Shown piece after piece: positions 32,452 to 46,400 of a stretch of DNA of 64,000 nt. Source of the DNA: Utricularia gibba (taxonomy: Eukaryota; Streptophyta; Magnoliopsida; Lamiales; Lentibulariaceae); the NCBI GenBank assembly GCA_002189035.1, contig NEEC01000002.1, forward strand, positions 1,364,001 to 1,428,000. Direction: 5' to 3'. Made by a program: the position numbers and the translations under genes. Within the stretch, counting starts at the first letter, position 1. The number at the start of each line of letters is the position of its first letter. A model generated the notes under the pieces. It had not been told where the DNA came from, did no database searches, and saw only the letters and a list, made by a program, of their open reading frames with translations.

Positions 32452-35400
32452 TCACTCCATGATTTGTGGAGCCAGTCTGAGAGTGACGTCATCATAAGGT
32501 GTCTCTTGATGTACATGAATTAGCTCATGAGTTTTTAGGACCTGCAAAATCAAAACGCTTTAGGATCTACCAAGTTTCAAAACGCCAAAAGGTGAGAGTG
32601 AGAAGAGTAGTCATTAGAACCAACCAAGGTTTCATAGAACATCCTGGCGCATATTTTTCTTGGTTTTCCTTTAAGAATCTCATTCAAACTTAGCTCGTCT
32701 GACGGTGATGGTGTTGTTGAAGATCGATCCCTCAGGAACTGGGCCACGGCTCTGTCAACATATCAGACAAACATGGAATGTGTCACAGCATATCCAACTG
32801 GGAAAGCTTTCTTTTTGTTATCTGGGAAGGGAAAGGGAAGGGAACCTTGTTCTGGAAGACAATTCTAGAAGTTGGGGAGTTCCTTTGGAACTAGAAAGTG
32901 CACGAATTCTCGGCGTTCTTGGGGATCCTATAGGATAAGTTTGCATTTTTCATGTGAACTGTAGTAGAAACTGCATGACTTCAAAGGTTAGCAGCATACC
33001 TGTGGGGGTGTTGTTATCTAGATCTAGAAACCCAAGTTCCTGCATACCAGCAATAGGAAAAAATTCATCAGATGCCCTTTTCACTATCCTCTCATAAATA
33101 TAATCCACCACGTCCAAGAAAAAAAAAAGCTTTTATCACTCATTTTCAACTTCCATTTCCACTTCATTTTAGAATAACCCTTCAAACCTCAGACATTGCC
33201 GGACATCCCATATTGCTTCCCATATTTCATTTGAGAAATTTGTACGAGGATCTTACCTCTGCAAAAGGCTCTGCTTCGGGAACCTCAGGGAGGTCAAATT
33301 GCTCTTCTAGTATTCCCTGCTGGAATGATGTATCGGGGATTTCCATTTCTGCCAAAGGATCTTGAGCTTTTTGTGGAACAGTATTTGAGTTTTCTCCCGG
33401 AAAGAAGTCATTAACATCTGTTAGAGGCAACACAGTTGAAAAACTAGGCAGGCCATTCCTCTCCACTGGAAACTCAGATCGCATGTGTTCAATCTCTATA
33501 GTGTTATCAGTTCCGGGCGTAGGAGGTTGAGCAGTGTTCACATCTTGATGAACATTTTCCTCCTCTGTAATGAGATGAAATCTTTCTGGGATTACATCAC
33601 TCATGCTGTATAATCCATGAAGATCAGCACAAGCGCCTGTAGGAAAACATACAAAATATGAAAACCATGAACATCATTGCAAGTGACAATCAATAGTAAG
33701 AAGCACCAACCATCTGTGTACGAATTGGCAAGGAGGCCATTTTTTTTGAGTTGCAACTTCTTATTTCGTTTCCAAATAGCAAGAGAAGAGGTTGGACAAT
33801 CTCCCTTATCCCGAATGATATCTCTGGGATCATTTTGCATATCCCGAATGAACCTATGATTATCATAATGCATCATCAGAAGTGGGAAACAGATTCAGTT
33901 TTGGGGATAATGCACTAGAAAGAAAGAAAATTACTTATTAGATAAAACAATGGCCTCATCAAAAGGCTGCCTTTTCCTCTTCCTCCTCGTAACACGCTGG
34001 TTAAAAATTGGAGTCGGTGGCATTATAGGTTGATCCGGTGATCTTTGAACTGCAAAAGCATATATATGGCATGTGATACATGTACATAACAATACAATGG
34101 CGAACAGCAAGAACTGCACTCACCATCAAGGATATCCAGGTTTGCAGAAGGTAGCTCCTCGTTGATGTGGGGTGATGTATAAATGCTAGTTCTTTCAGGA
34201 GATAGCACATCTCTTGCCATCGGAGTGATGCTTTCTCGCATTATTTCGTCAACCAGGATTTCGTCCGGAGCTACACGATTAGGCAATATTGGTGACATAT
34301 TAAAATCGAAGTTGTCTCCAGCAGCCATCTGAATTTCAATACTTCGTTGTCCCTGAGTAAAACCACTTTTATCTTTTGTTGCATCCTCTGGGGCTTTGTT
34401 CAAAGCATCATGATCCAGTAATACTGATGACATATCGAAATTAAAAGTGTCCCCAGCAGCCATCTGGTTTTCAATACTTCTGTGTCCTAGGGGACTTGTA
34501 TCTCCAATACTTGAGGGATCCTCAAAAACAGCAGCTACATCTACAGCTTGAGGAGGGGAACTGGAATATGAATGTGAAACATCAGAAAGAAGAGCTAAAA
34601 GTGGTGCAAGAACTCAATTTTAAAATTACTCTAAAACCATACTCCTGTTGCATTGGTGCAGGCTCTTCTTGCAGAAATTCTGGTATGGATCCGGAAGGCC
34701 CTGCGACATGCTATAAAAAAGAAATTTTTTTTAATGATAAGCGGGATCTATATTAAATTTAACAGAAAAGATGCTGCACCTGAGCATTGATAGTGATATT
34801 CTGATCATTTGCAACCGGTATTTCATCTGCAGAATCAAGCATTCAAGTGACAGCGTTCAACATAAGACTTGAAGATGTTTACACAACATTCAAAGATGCA
34901 ATAAGAACCTGGCAATGTTATGTCCTCCTGACTGCTAGTATGAGAATCAGGCCTAAAAATTAGAAACCAATTAACACCGGGTAAAAAAATACAATGTCCA
35001 AGAAAACAAAACAATCTAAGCGGCTTCTATAAAAACTCACAGAACATTTGGGTCGATATCCAATTCCACAGAGTCAAGTTGAAGTTGCTGGGGCAACATT
35101 ACCACCTGCTCATGAGATGCATCATCCGGAGGATTGGCATTCGTTGAAGGAAATCGGTTTAAATTACATTCTATAACCCTGATGTCTTTATAAAGATAGT
35201 CAACTTTTTTAGCGTATATGCGCACAACTCCATAAAGTAGATGTCCAGACATTCTCAACGCAATGGCTACTGATGGATACATGATCTGCTCTGTTAAATC
35301 AATTCAAACATATCAGTTTTCTGAATCATCAGCAATATTGGCAAAAAATTATCAGTAACAAGCATTCAAGATATCAAAACAAAATCACCAGCGATAAACA

Positions 35401-35726
35401 TCATTCTTTAGGGGATATAAACTGATATATCTCCACAGGGCTCAGAAAACTGCCAATGACAAAGAATGTACATAAAGCCCCAATAATTGGTCCCAAAAGA
35501 TAAATGGGTCACTCTTTCTGACATTCCAAACCAAATAGTAAGTCAAAAGCTCGAGCTTGTAACAGAAACATTTGTTTTTCCTTTCAATGAAAAACCGCTT
35601 ACCAACAGTGGCGACCAAGTCAGTGTGAATGTAATGGTTCTTCTTGAGCCTGTTCTGGACATGGGCGGCATACCAAACAGTGCCCAAAGCGCTCTTCTTT
35701 GACAACAAATTAACCGAGTAGAACAT
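32452..35726 (-). CDS. Cohesin kleisin subunit RAD21/SCC1 (SYN family, mitotic type)
   Basis: About 13 short exons, intact, roughly 630 residues. Exon 1 (35603-35726) begins MFYSVNLLSKKSALGTVWYA. Exon 2 (35041-35290) has the SMC3-binding N-domain (IALRMSGHLLYGVVRIYAKK). The linker exons carry acidic low-complexity sequence with a tandem repeat. The exon at about 33931-34045 has RRKRKRQPFDEAIVLSNK, conserved in plant SYN proteins. The last exons give the winged helix that binds SMC1: TRAVAQFL, LSLNEILKGKPRK, ARMFYETLVLKTHELIHVHQ and ETPYDDVTLRLAPQIME, stop 32452-32454. It is closer to SYN3/SYN4 than to meiotic SYN1/REC8 at the N-terminus. It closes the cohesin ring around sister chromatids. 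It shares a promoter region with the GDI gene. Confidence 0.92.
34313..34490 (-). repeat. 135-bp in-frame tandem repeat inside the RAD21 linker
   Basis: Two copies offset by exactly 135 bp encode RSIENQMAAGDTFNFDMSSV and RSIEIQMAAGDNFDFNMSPI, that is, 45-residue units in the disordered linker, both in frame. Confidence 0.8.
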
Positions 35727-36608
35727 ACTCTTCTCCGAAGAGAACTAAGAAGGGGAAATCAGGTAATAAAAAGTTCAAACAAGAAAAGGGGCAGCCTGGA
35801 AATCGGACAAACACTTGCGAAGAGCGAACAGGCAACCGAACGAATGAACCACGGAGGGAAGAGAATGGCGGACGAAAGAAGACAGCCGAAGAGGCATTTT
35901 TTACCGCCATTTCTTCGAACTCCTTTTCGTAACAAACTTTTAGCGGGAAGAATTAGCACTAATAAAAATAAAAATTCAATACATTGGGCCACAGTGAGGG
36001 ATTAAGGCCTAGGCCCAATGTTCACGCACGTTGGGCCCGATGAATCGACAGCTACAATTGGCGCGGCTCTTCAGGAGTCTACGTGGCAAAGCATCACCGC
36101 TTGGAGTTCTATTGACCAATCGGGAATCGCCATTGTATCACCAGCACCCGCTTCGAACAGAAAACACTTTTTTGGAATTTTAATTTATTGCGAAATTAAA
36201 ATTGACCGCAGAATCATTAATTAGATTAGCAATTAATTACCTACTCTTTTATTTAATCAAAATTAGGTGTACTTAGTCGCTAATAAATATTATATTTAAT
36301 TATAAGGGGATGATGAAGCACTTAACGGCTGGATTATCTCTTAATTACCGTTCAATCATTATCTGGCGAGAGGGGTATTTTCGGAAAAAGTGGACACAGG
36401 AAATTATTACACAATTTGGGGGTAATGAGCAGGAAGCCCTACACTACGGGTCCCAATCACACTTCCTCATTTCTCCACCAAAGACGGTTGAGATCGGGAG
36501 CAAAATCGAGATCGCTGTTCGTTGCGTCGCCGGACACTTGACCCAAACCCTACAAGTGTAGGATCCTTTTGAGCGTGTTAGATTTCTTTTGTGTTCCTCG
36601 AATCGGAT
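35727..36608. promoter_or_regulatory. Bidirectional promoter region RAD21 (-) / GDI (+)
   Basis: Head-to-head region of about 880 bp with TGGGCC at 35985-35990, GGCCCA at 36012-36017 and TGGGCC at 36032-36037, site-II-like elements typical of proliferating-cell promoters. The GDI 5' UTR occupies the right end. Confidence 0.5.
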
Positions 36609-39391
36609 ATGGATGAAGAATACGACGTGATAGTCCTGGGGACGGGCCTCAAGGAATGCATCCTCAGCGGTCTTTTGTCTGTCGATGGCCTCAAGGTTGG
36701 TTGCGATCTAGTTCATTTCAGGTTCCATGAATGTGCGGCTTAGGTTGGTTGGTCGCTGCGGGGAAGGTCCGGGTTTTGGGATTCTTTCGGTTGTCCACTT
36801 CATCTGATTTGGTTTTTTGTAGGCTATGTCGAGATTTGAACTTTATAATGCCTCTTATCGTTTTTTTGACGGATGTAAGATCCTTTCGTTTTTTGGTTTT
36901 AGATTGGGTACGTGTAATTCGATATGATTGGAACGAAAGTCTTTCTTGTTTTCTGTTTTAGGTTTGTATTTATTTTCAGGTATTTGACCTGCTCATCATT
37001 TTGAATTGATAATAGGTATTGCACATGGATCGCAATGATTATTATGGTGGAGAGTCTACATCACTCAATCTCATTCAGGTAGTTCTTCGGTTTTGAAGCT
37101 TAGCTGATGACTGCTTGATATCCTATGACTGAAATGGTTTTGGTTTGAATTTCTAAGCTTTGGAAGAGATTCCGTGGTAGCGATCAGCCTCCAGCTCACT
37201 TGGGTTCTAGCCGAGATTATAATGTTGACATGATCCCTAAGGTTCTCGTACTAAATATGTGGATCTTTGCTACTTTTGGGTTTTTTTTTTTAATTTTTCT
37301 CCTATTTTTTCAGTTTATTATGGCAAATGGAGAACTCGTGAGGGTTCTCATTCATACTGATGTTACCAAATATTTATATTTTAAAGCTGTGGATGGGAGC
37401 TTTGTTTACAACAAAGGGAAGGTATAATCTTTTTCCTTTGTGTGGGTTGTTTGTTTTTTTGGTAATTCCTTCACCTTCCATTTGATTTTCCAACCAACTT
37501 CACTGGAGCAGATCCACAAAGTTCCTGCAAATGATATGGAGGCCCTCAAGTCCCCGCTTATGGGAATCTTTGAAAAGAGGCGTGCCCGAAAATTTTTCAT
37601 TTATGTTCAGGATTACAATGAGACTGATCCCAGAACACATGAAGGTCTAGATCTGACGACAATAACAACTCGAGATCTCATCAAGTATGGAGTGTGACTA
37701 CCACTTTGAGTTCTTTGGGTTTGGAAAGTTTATATTACACATTTGAGTCCTATGCTGTTTTACAAGAATGCCTATTTCAAAATCATAACAGGAGGTATGG
37801 CCTTGATGACAACACTGTGGACTTTATCGGTCATGCATTGGCTCTCCACAGAGATGATCGATACTTGGATGAGCCAGCACTGGACACTGTGAAGAGGATG
37901 AAGGTTTTTCTTCTTATTCATGATCAAGGAGCTTTCTTTGCATCTTCCTTTGTGTTAACTTGTAGTACGGTATCCATGGTAGCTTTATGCTGAGTCACTT
38001 ACACGTTTTGCTGGAGGATCTCCATACATCTATCCTCTGTATGGCCTTGGTGAATTGCCCCAGGTCTGTATCTATAGATAGAATTCGACATGCTTGCTCA
38101 AGCTGTAGCTGCATCATATATTCATTCTTGCTTTCTTCTGAACATTGAGCAGGCTTTTGCTCGGTTAAGTGCAGTATACGGTGGGACATACATGTTGAAC
38201 AAACCGGAGTGCAAGGTGCACAACTCATGCTTTATCATGAATAATAATTGATCATGAATAAAGTATGAAGAATTTGGTTTTACTGTTTTTATGAGTAAAA
38301 AATGTGACTTCGCCCAGCCACCATGCTGGGAGGAGGGTTTAGTGAGCATGTTGGTGGCGTGACATAATTTGACTATTGTAATGGTTTTGGTTGCTTGCAT
38401 GTGTGTGGATCGTAGCGTATCTGTAATTTTTTGCTTAAGTTACATACACTCAGGTGGAGTTTGACGAGGAAGGGAAGGCTTATGGGGTTACATCGGAAGG
38501 CGAAACAGCCAAGTGTAAGAAAGTTGTATGTGATCCATCCTACCTTTCTAACAAGGTAAGAGATATATCTTCCTGCCTGAATGTAAAGCTCTGGTTTTTT
38601 TGCATCTGTAATAACCTGGCGCATCTTGCAGGTTAGGAAGGTTGGTAAAGTTGCTAGGGCCATTGCTATTATGAGTCACCCAATTCCAAACACTAATGAG
38701 GCTCACTCAACACAAGTCATCCTTCCACAAAAGCAGTTAGGTCGCAGATCAGACATGTGAGTAACCTATCTAAACTGTATGCTTTTAGAGAATCAGCCAC
38801 ATTCGTTGTAATGATGTCAACATACGAATGCATAAGGCGCCACAGGATTCACCTTCATGTGTCAATTTTGTTGTGCAGGTACTTATTTTGTTGCTCGTAT
38901 TCTCATAATGTTGCTCCCAAAGGGAAGTACATTGCTTTTGTCTCCACTGAAGCAGAAACCGACGACCCGGCAACTGAACTAAAGCCTGGCGTTGATCTAC
39001 TGGGGCCTATTGACGAGATCTTTTTTGAGACATATGACAGATTTGAACCCGTCAATGAGCCTTCTTTAGACAATTGCTTCATATCTACTGTAAGTCTACG
39101 GAGGCTGAAGTTCTTGACCGTTTTTCTGGCATTTTCTATTATCCACCAACTCACGCGTTTTCTCAACAGAGTTACGATGCATCCACCCACTTCGAGTCCA
39201 CCGTTGCGGATGTGCTGAACATGTATACCATGATCACTGGAAAGGTGAGAAACGTAGTTGATGCTTCGCATATGTATCTATAAATTCCAGTCTGCGTGTG
39301 CGATGCGGGTAGTTGACCTGATGCTACTCCCATTTTTCAGGTCCTGGACTTAAACGTGGACTTGAGCGCCGCCAGCGCCGCCGAAGAATAA
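36609..39391 (+). CDS. GDI: Rab GDP dissociation inhibitor (RabGDI)
   Basis: Extracts GDP-bound prenylated Rab GTPases from membranes and recycles them in the cytosol. Multi-exon gene: exon 1 36609-36695 ([20 protein letters not shown]), exon 2 37016-37078 ([20 protein letters not shown], sequence-conserved region 1), then exons with [80 protein letters not shown] and the last exon [16 protein letters not shown]. All exons join in frame with GT-AG ends. The junction after TRDLI can use either of two acceptors three codon-bases apart (KYG or KRYG); the KRYG form keeps the family length. About 445 residues. No lesion seen. Confidence 0.95.
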
Positions 39392-40132
39392 GAGATGATT
39401 CACTCTCAGTTATTGCGTTCTCGCCACCACAATGAAGCTCTGTAAAAAAACAAAAAAAGTAACTTTTACCGTCATTGTATCTCCTCCCCTGTGCTTGGGA
39501 AGAGATGGTCTGTGTACTGTGTAGGTGTCGTTTCTCGTTTGGGTGTCAACTCCTGTTCTTGCTGGTGGTTCCAATCAAGGGGATTTTGAAAAGTGCCGTC
39601 TTGCTACAAATTGCAGCAGTAAATAGCAAAGTAAACGTAGTTCTGAGCTGGTGGTGAGAAATGAAGAAGCCACGTGTTGCGGACAGGGACTTTTTAACAG
39701 TATGGTAAGAGATGGACACCAGAAAACAACTGTTGTCTTCCCTAAAACATTGTGACGATTACTACTCAGGAGTCAAGGGGCTCACACGTGTTAGATGAGA
39801 TGTAAAAGCTATGGCCTGAGGCGAAAGCCACTACTGTAGGTGTAGAGTTTTGAATGTTTGAGCGAGAAAAAGGAACCCACGTAGAAGTAGTACCAATCTA
39901 TTCCCAAGCCTTTCTTTTTCTTCTCCTTCGCCCGCGGCGCCTCCGTGGACGCTGCTTGGGAACCCGCGTTTCCCTTGATTAGGAGAAGATTGGATTCAGA
40001 AGTTTTCATTGATTTGGGATCTGTGTCTCTTGCGTAAGTTTTTATGGGTCTTCTAGTGGTAATCTTGATTGGGTCGGCCTGATTTTCTCCCCTTCATTTG
40101 TTGGGTTGTTGCATCAGTTTGGGATTCTGAGG
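39392..40132. other. GDI 3' UTR and DnaJ promoter/5' UTR
   Basis: Tandem-gene spacer. The pyrimidine-rich, GC-rich block 39905-39975 looks like the DnaJ 5' UTR. Confidence 0.4.
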
Positions 40133-42914
40133 ATGGTGAAGGAAACGGAGTATTACGATGTGCTGGGCGTTAGCCCTACGGCCACCGAGTCCGAAATCAA
40201 AAAGGCGTATTATGTAAAGGTGCGATCTTTTATCTTCAGCAATTGATTTGGTTCTATTCTAATTCTGCGTTGCAATTTTTTTTTGTTGACCTTCTAATTC
40301 GTCAATCGTCTTGGATGCTGAAATGATGCGGCTGATTTCCCATAGTTTTCTGTTGGAAATCTATTGATATTTTGTGGTTTTAGTATGAGAATTTGGATGA
40401 TATCAATGAGGATCTTTGGTGAAAAATGGATGGGGAGACGAAGCTTGATCTTTAATTGTGTTTTTGTGCTTCTTAAAAAGTGATGGAATGAATCTTGCTT
40501 TTGGATGAGAAGGTGTGGGAAAGCTTGCATACTTTTTTCCTCTCAGATTTGCTCTGAAGCTCTTTTTTCCATTGCTTCTTGGTAGCTTACTTTTGATATT
40601 CCTGTCCTATTTGTGGTGCCAGTTTACTTAGTTACTTTTCTTTTTGATGACTGCGTTCATTGTGTGACTTGTAGGCTAGGCAAGTGCATCCGGATAAAAA
40701 CCCAAATGATCCGTTGGCAGCACAGAATTTTCAGGTGAGGATATAGAAAGATAGGGTTTTCTTGGGTTCTCATTGAAAAAAGTAGGTATAGCACCCGGCA
40801 GCGTTTAAATGGATTATAGCAAGTGAAACCCTTTGAAAGTTGTACTGTTGATAATTCCTGTGTTTTCTATCAGATTTTGGGCGAGGCTTATCAAGTGCTG
40901 AGTGATCCATCACAAAGACGGGCGTATGATGATTATGGGAAAACAGGAATTTCAACGTCAGATCACTGTGCTTTACATAGTTAGATTGTGTGTGATTGTG
41001 TTACCTTCTAAGGCTTAAAGTGTTGTTTAATTCCTTCTAGGGATTCAATTATTGACCCTGCTGCAATTTTCGCAATGCTCTTTGGGAGTGAACTCTTTGA
41101 GGATTACATAGGCCAGCTTGCAATGGCATCAATGGCTTCTTTGGATGGTTTTGCTGAGGGAGAGGAGTTTGACACTAAAAAGTTGCAGGAAAAAATGCGG
41201 GTAAAGCTTCTTTTACTTCATAGATTTTTTTTTAAAAAAAAGAAAAGAAAAACCTCTCACAATAACTCCGTTTTCTTGATTAATTCATTTGGAAGTATTT
41301 AAGTGTTATGCAGTAAAAACGGATTTCCCTTTCATCTGGTATATTTTCATGGCAACATTCACATATTTAGTAAATTAATTCCTGTTTCAGAACAAACTGA
41401 CCTCATGGCTTAAATTTACATTCACATGTTAGGGAAACTACTCATTTTCCCTTTCTTCAGAGTATTCAAAAGGAAAGGGAAGAGAAGCTTGCTGGCATTC
41501 TCAGGGATAAACTCCACCTTTACGTGCAAGGAAGTAGAGAAGAGTTCATTCATTTTGCGGAAGCAGAAGTATCAAGGCTCTCTAATGCAGGTAAGATATA
41601 CTCTCTTTGTTGTACCTGTCGTTTTTTTTAAAAAAAATCTTTAATGATTTGTTTTCTTTCTCCTTCATTAGCAAAAGCTTTTTTGTTCCCTCATTTTTAA
41701 CGTCATTACCTACACACGGATTCAACCTCTTCATTGTTTCTCATAGTTTATCGAAGAACACATTTTCTAATTCAGTCGTTTTAACTTGTGCCTTTTCTTC
41801 AACTGATTTTTTTTCTGTGGCATTTAAAGATCTCATGCACATTAAATATGTAACAGCTTATGGTGTCGATATGCTTAGTACCATCGGCTATATATATTCA
41901 AGGCAAGCTGCAAAAGAGCTAGGGAAAAAGGTCATGTACTTAGGGGTACCATTTGTTGCTGAGTGGTTCAGAACCAAAGGGCATTTCATCAAATCTCAAG
42001 TAACAGCCGCAACAGGTTAGTTTTTTCCTCTCCTTGTTTCTGCATGGTGCACTAGTATGGAAAAAAACAGTATGAAGCATTTTATTTTCGTCCATAGGTG
42101 CAATTGCTTTGATTCAGTTGCAAGAAGATATGAAGAAACAGCTCAGTGCCTCTGGGAACTATACCGAGGGCGAACTTGAACAGTACATACAATCACACAA
42201 GAAATTGATGACCGATTCCCTCTGGAAGTTAAATGTCGCAGATATTGAAGCCACACTCTCTCGTGTTTGTCAGATGGTTAGCAATGCAAATACCTCCTTT
42301 GTGTGTTTCTTTTTCAAATGTCTTCAGGTTCTCACATCCATGTTTCATTTAGATTCTTCAAGATAATTCTGTGAAGAAAGAAGAACTCCGGTTGCGTGCA
42401 AAGGCTTTGAAGTGTCTTGGAAAAATATTTCAGGTATCATGAATTTCTACAATCATTTGGTGATGCTCCAGTCTTTGTATATAACTGAATTTTCCTTTCG
42501 CAGAGTGTAAAATCGGTTAACGGGAGTGAAGATGATGGGATTCTTGGTGAACCCAGCATCAAATTGACTGGAAATGATCCTAGTAAAAATGGTGGCACAT
42601 CCACTAGATCTATAAACGATGCGGAAACCCCATATTATGCTCCACCAGTCCAGGTATAACATAATACCTTTCTACATGTCTACCTCCCCATTCCTTTGCA
42701 TGCGAACATTTTTTGGGTTTCTATCATACCCAGAATTGGAGGTTATAAATGAAACAAGTGGATTTAAGTTTTTACAGTATGTTAACTGGTGATAGAAGCA
42801 CACTGACTTCCATCTATCTTCCAGAGCCCTTATGTGGAGGCACCACAGTCTTCTGGACCTCATTTCAACTTTCCGATGCCAACTGCACCACGGGGCTCTC
42901 ATGGTCATCCATAA
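40133..42914 (+). CDS. DnaJ (HSP40) co-chaperone with DnaJ-X domain, dnaJ10-like
   Basis: Type III J-protein. Exon 1 (40133-40219) is [20 protein letters not shown]. Exon 2 (from 40675) has the essential HPD ([20 protein letters not shown]). Exon 3 has [20 protein letters not shown]. The DnaJ-X region follows: [20 protein letters not shown], exon 5 ([20 protein letters not shown]), exon 6 at 41857-42015 ([20 protein letters not shown]), then [20 protein letters not shown]. The last exon ends [15 protein letters not shown], stop 42912-42914. All junctions are in phase; about 395 residues. It stimulates HSP70 ATPase; plant members are cytosolic or membrane-associated. Convergent with OM64. Confidence 0.93.
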
Positions 42915-43486
42915 GAATGTGGATGGAGGCTGAATCTTAGATCACTGTCTCTGAAATGCGCTATCTATTTTATCAGTTGCATGTTTTAATTTTCCATCGT
43001 GTGTTGTGTACAGAAGAGTGTGGGATCTCAGAAACTTGATGATGGCATGCTTTTGTGTAGTCGTTGATGTCCAACTAGATGGATGGATGGCTAGATAGGA
43101 CAGTTTGATAAGTCGGTTGGCTCTCTGGCTGGCTACATTTGAGTGTTGTGCACCACTCAGGTTTGGTGACGGTTTATTCAGTTATCTTCAGATTTCACAA
43201 GTACATTCGTTGATTCCTATGGGAATTCAAATGCTTTGAACTGCATGTAAGCTTTGGTGGTTTCAAATCTATTTCACATTTATTTAAATCAAAGTAGGAA
43301 GCTTCAAGTTCACCAGAATTGGCATCAGAACAAGGGATTTTCATTTATCAAAACAAGCATGCGAACAGTGAGTGTGGTGGACTCAATAACATTGAATCTC
43401 CAACTCGTTCTATCAAGTTTTGGCTGCAAATGCTTTGTAGGGATGCTGTAACAAAAAATGGGCAAAACCTGCACATCGCCAGTTCC
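42915..43486. other. Convergent 3' ends of DnaJ (+) and OM64 (-)
   Basis: About 570 bp with no gene, likely overlapping 3' UTRs. Confidence 0.4.
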
Positions 43487-46400
43487 TCACTTGACCAATT
43501 TTGTTAGTCGTTTCTCTCCTTGAGAAGCCACCTTGTTGTGTGGTTCGAGCACACGTGCATGCTTGAAGTCTGCAAAAGGCACAGAGTCGGATTTTTAAGA
43601 GGACTATGGCTGAATGACAATACTACGAATGCTGCAGTTTCCGGTGTCTCGTGAATCAAAACTAACGCAGACAAAGGATGGTTGCCAACCTTGAAGAGCC
43701 TCCTTATAGAGACAGAGTGACTCCCTAGCGGTTCCTCGCCTCAAATAGGCTTTCACATTCTGCAGAGGAAGAAGATAAGTTCAGCTTGCTTTGAAAAAAA
43801 AAATAGCACTCGATCCCGAAGATCCAGAACAAAAGAAAGAAAATGTCCTTTTCAAGTTGGATATCAACAGCTGCATGCTCCTCAGGGATAGAAAGTGTGG
43901 TAGTCCCGAATACAATTCTTTCATCAGAAAAAGTGTAGGTACGAAAGCACAAAGTCCATAAAGGGTTGTTGATGAGTGGAATTAACCCTTTGAAGAGTGT
44001 GTGGCCACGGATTTCTCCCAACAAAAGTTCCAAGAAAATAAAGGAAAGGATACAAACTCACTTTCTTATCAAGAGTTAATGCTTTGCTGCAATCCTGTTC
44101 AGATTGTTGAAAACTGCAAGAGTTACAGAGCCTTGTAGTCAGAGAAAAAAAGAGGCTAACAGTATAATAAAACGCCCATATTAAAAGACTATGAGTACAA
44201 ACCATCCCAACTCCAAATAAGCAGCAGCCCGATTGCAATAGTACGTTGCATCTGTCTCATTTAATTTTATTGCCTCTGTATAGTAGCTTACAGCCTTATT
44301 CCACTGCTTCCCCTTGTAAGCTGCGTTACCCTGCAAAATTTTTTTGGGAGACAAGAGTATAATAACCAAAATGATGAACAAAAGAAGCATCATCATAGCA
44401 CCGAAGAACCAATTTTGGAAAGAAAAGGCAACGGCGCACCTTTTCTTTTAGAATGCAAGCAGCATCCACATCACCATTTATGAGCGGCGATGGCAAGGAA
44501 GCAGATGCACAACGGGCTTCTTCAAGAGAAGAATACACATCCAAAACGGTATCAAGTAGGAATTTATCAAAACCATGAGAAGCGATGAATGATATGGAAA
44601 CTGGAAAGTCATCATATTTTCCTAATGGAATGGCAACCTGAAAACAAGAGAAACTGGTAAGGCAAAATTAATGAGAAGACTGAGTAGACAATGGACCAGT
44701 TGGCTGTCTTAGAAAAATTGAATGGATGCGAGGTACGTTAATAAGTATTACCTGGCAGGCCCCAGACATAGTGGCAATGCTCAATAAAGCAAAGATTCTA
44801 TCCTTAAACCCAACGGGAAGACTTTTTCCTGCCTTCAGTTTGGGTGGAGGATCAGCAACTGTTGGAAGTACTAATATACCATCATCCTTGAAAAAAGGAA
44901 AACATTACTGATGTCAAAATGAGTACACACATTTGCCGCACAGCTCTAATTTTTTACATTAGAGTGCACGAAGACTGGCTTCTACCCTAATGCTATTGCA
45001 GGGTATAGATTCCCAACACTATAGGGCTGTATTATCCCACCGTCTACAATTTTCACTCTTACAGTGAACTTTAATTTTTAAAACAAAAAGAAGAAGGCAA
45101 CACCAAGTGTAACTCATATATCTTGATACGTGCCCCACATCATCTTCAGGTATCCAAAGAAAAGAAATAAATCCAACTGGAAAAATATTCATAAGCACCT
45201 TTAAAAGACTCTGTACAGCAGCTCGCATTTCCTTTCTGATTTGATATAAAACTTTCATGTTATCTGGTGTCGAGTTAATTGCATCCCATATATGATTTGA
45301 AACTTCAGGTCCTAAACTGGGCTTGTTAGATCTAAACCACTCATCATGAGTTGATTTAAACTCGTACCTGAAGCAGAACCCATAACAGGATACACATATT
45401 TTAGTTTAGACCCATGATCAGAATAACCAGCTTAACTCCAGGACTCGCTCAGACCTCTGCATTAAAAGCATTACTGAAGACAGTGCCTTCAGAGTAGCAA
45501 TTCCATCTTTCTGGTTTTTTAATTCTTCATCATACATTCTCAGGCTTGGCACTTTTGAGGCTATGTACTGGCAAAAATTTACGTGCTCAGGGCTTGTGTC
45601 TGTGTCCATTTTGCATAAGAGAACTCAGATGAAGCCAAAATCTATCGTTTCACAGAGCATACACAATGCAGCTCTTCACTTGTCAACTCATTTATAAAGA
45701 AAGAGGGGAAAAATTGCAAATACCATAGTGTAAACATACTTACAGCCATGTAACTTCTCTGTTGCTTTGGCAACGACATTAACAGTCCATTGAATAGGGA
45801 CCTTAGATAGCTGAAATAGGTCATCAGCTATAATAATCCGCCTTGTCCTTTTTGGTTCTAGCAGATTTAGCTGAAGGAGCACATGGCCCACCCGATTCAA
45901 AATGGATGGATCAGATGCCAAGAAACCTGAGGAGAAATATTTATGCCAAATGTTGCAATATAATCTCTTCCAGAAAATTTTGCACAAAAATATACACACC
46001 GAAAAGGTATGAGGTGATGCAATGATCAAAACTAACTAAAATCTCATTCTTCTTATGAAAGGTATCCTTTCCAAAAAAAAAAAAAAAACAAAACTTGAAA
46101 ATCACCTTACCTACACGAAAACATACTATGTGAAAGTGAAGGTAATGTTTAGCTAAGAAAATACCGCAGCATCGAAAAATAGAGGGAGAGAAGAGCATAC
46201 CTACAGTTTCCAGACTCTGTGAATTCTGCAAAACGCCAATACTAGATACTACACCATGAGACGGTCTGAAGCCAAAGACACCACAGAATGATGCTGGAAC
46301 TCTTATGCCACCAAATGTATCAGTACCTACAAGATTCGGCCATCTGTTTTAAAAAGGGAATGTTTACAAGATAAGACAAAATCACACTCACATAAAGACT

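Noticed and set aside
39074-39170. Open frame through the 80-nt GDI intron
   Set aside because: The length is not a multiple of three and splicing at GTAAGT/CAACAG gives the canonical [13 protein letters not shown] junction.
39809-40009. 66-codon minus-strand ORF with a KEKKKKG run
   Set aside because: Antisense to the pyrimidine-rich DnaJ 5' UTR, which explains the composition; no splice or homology support.
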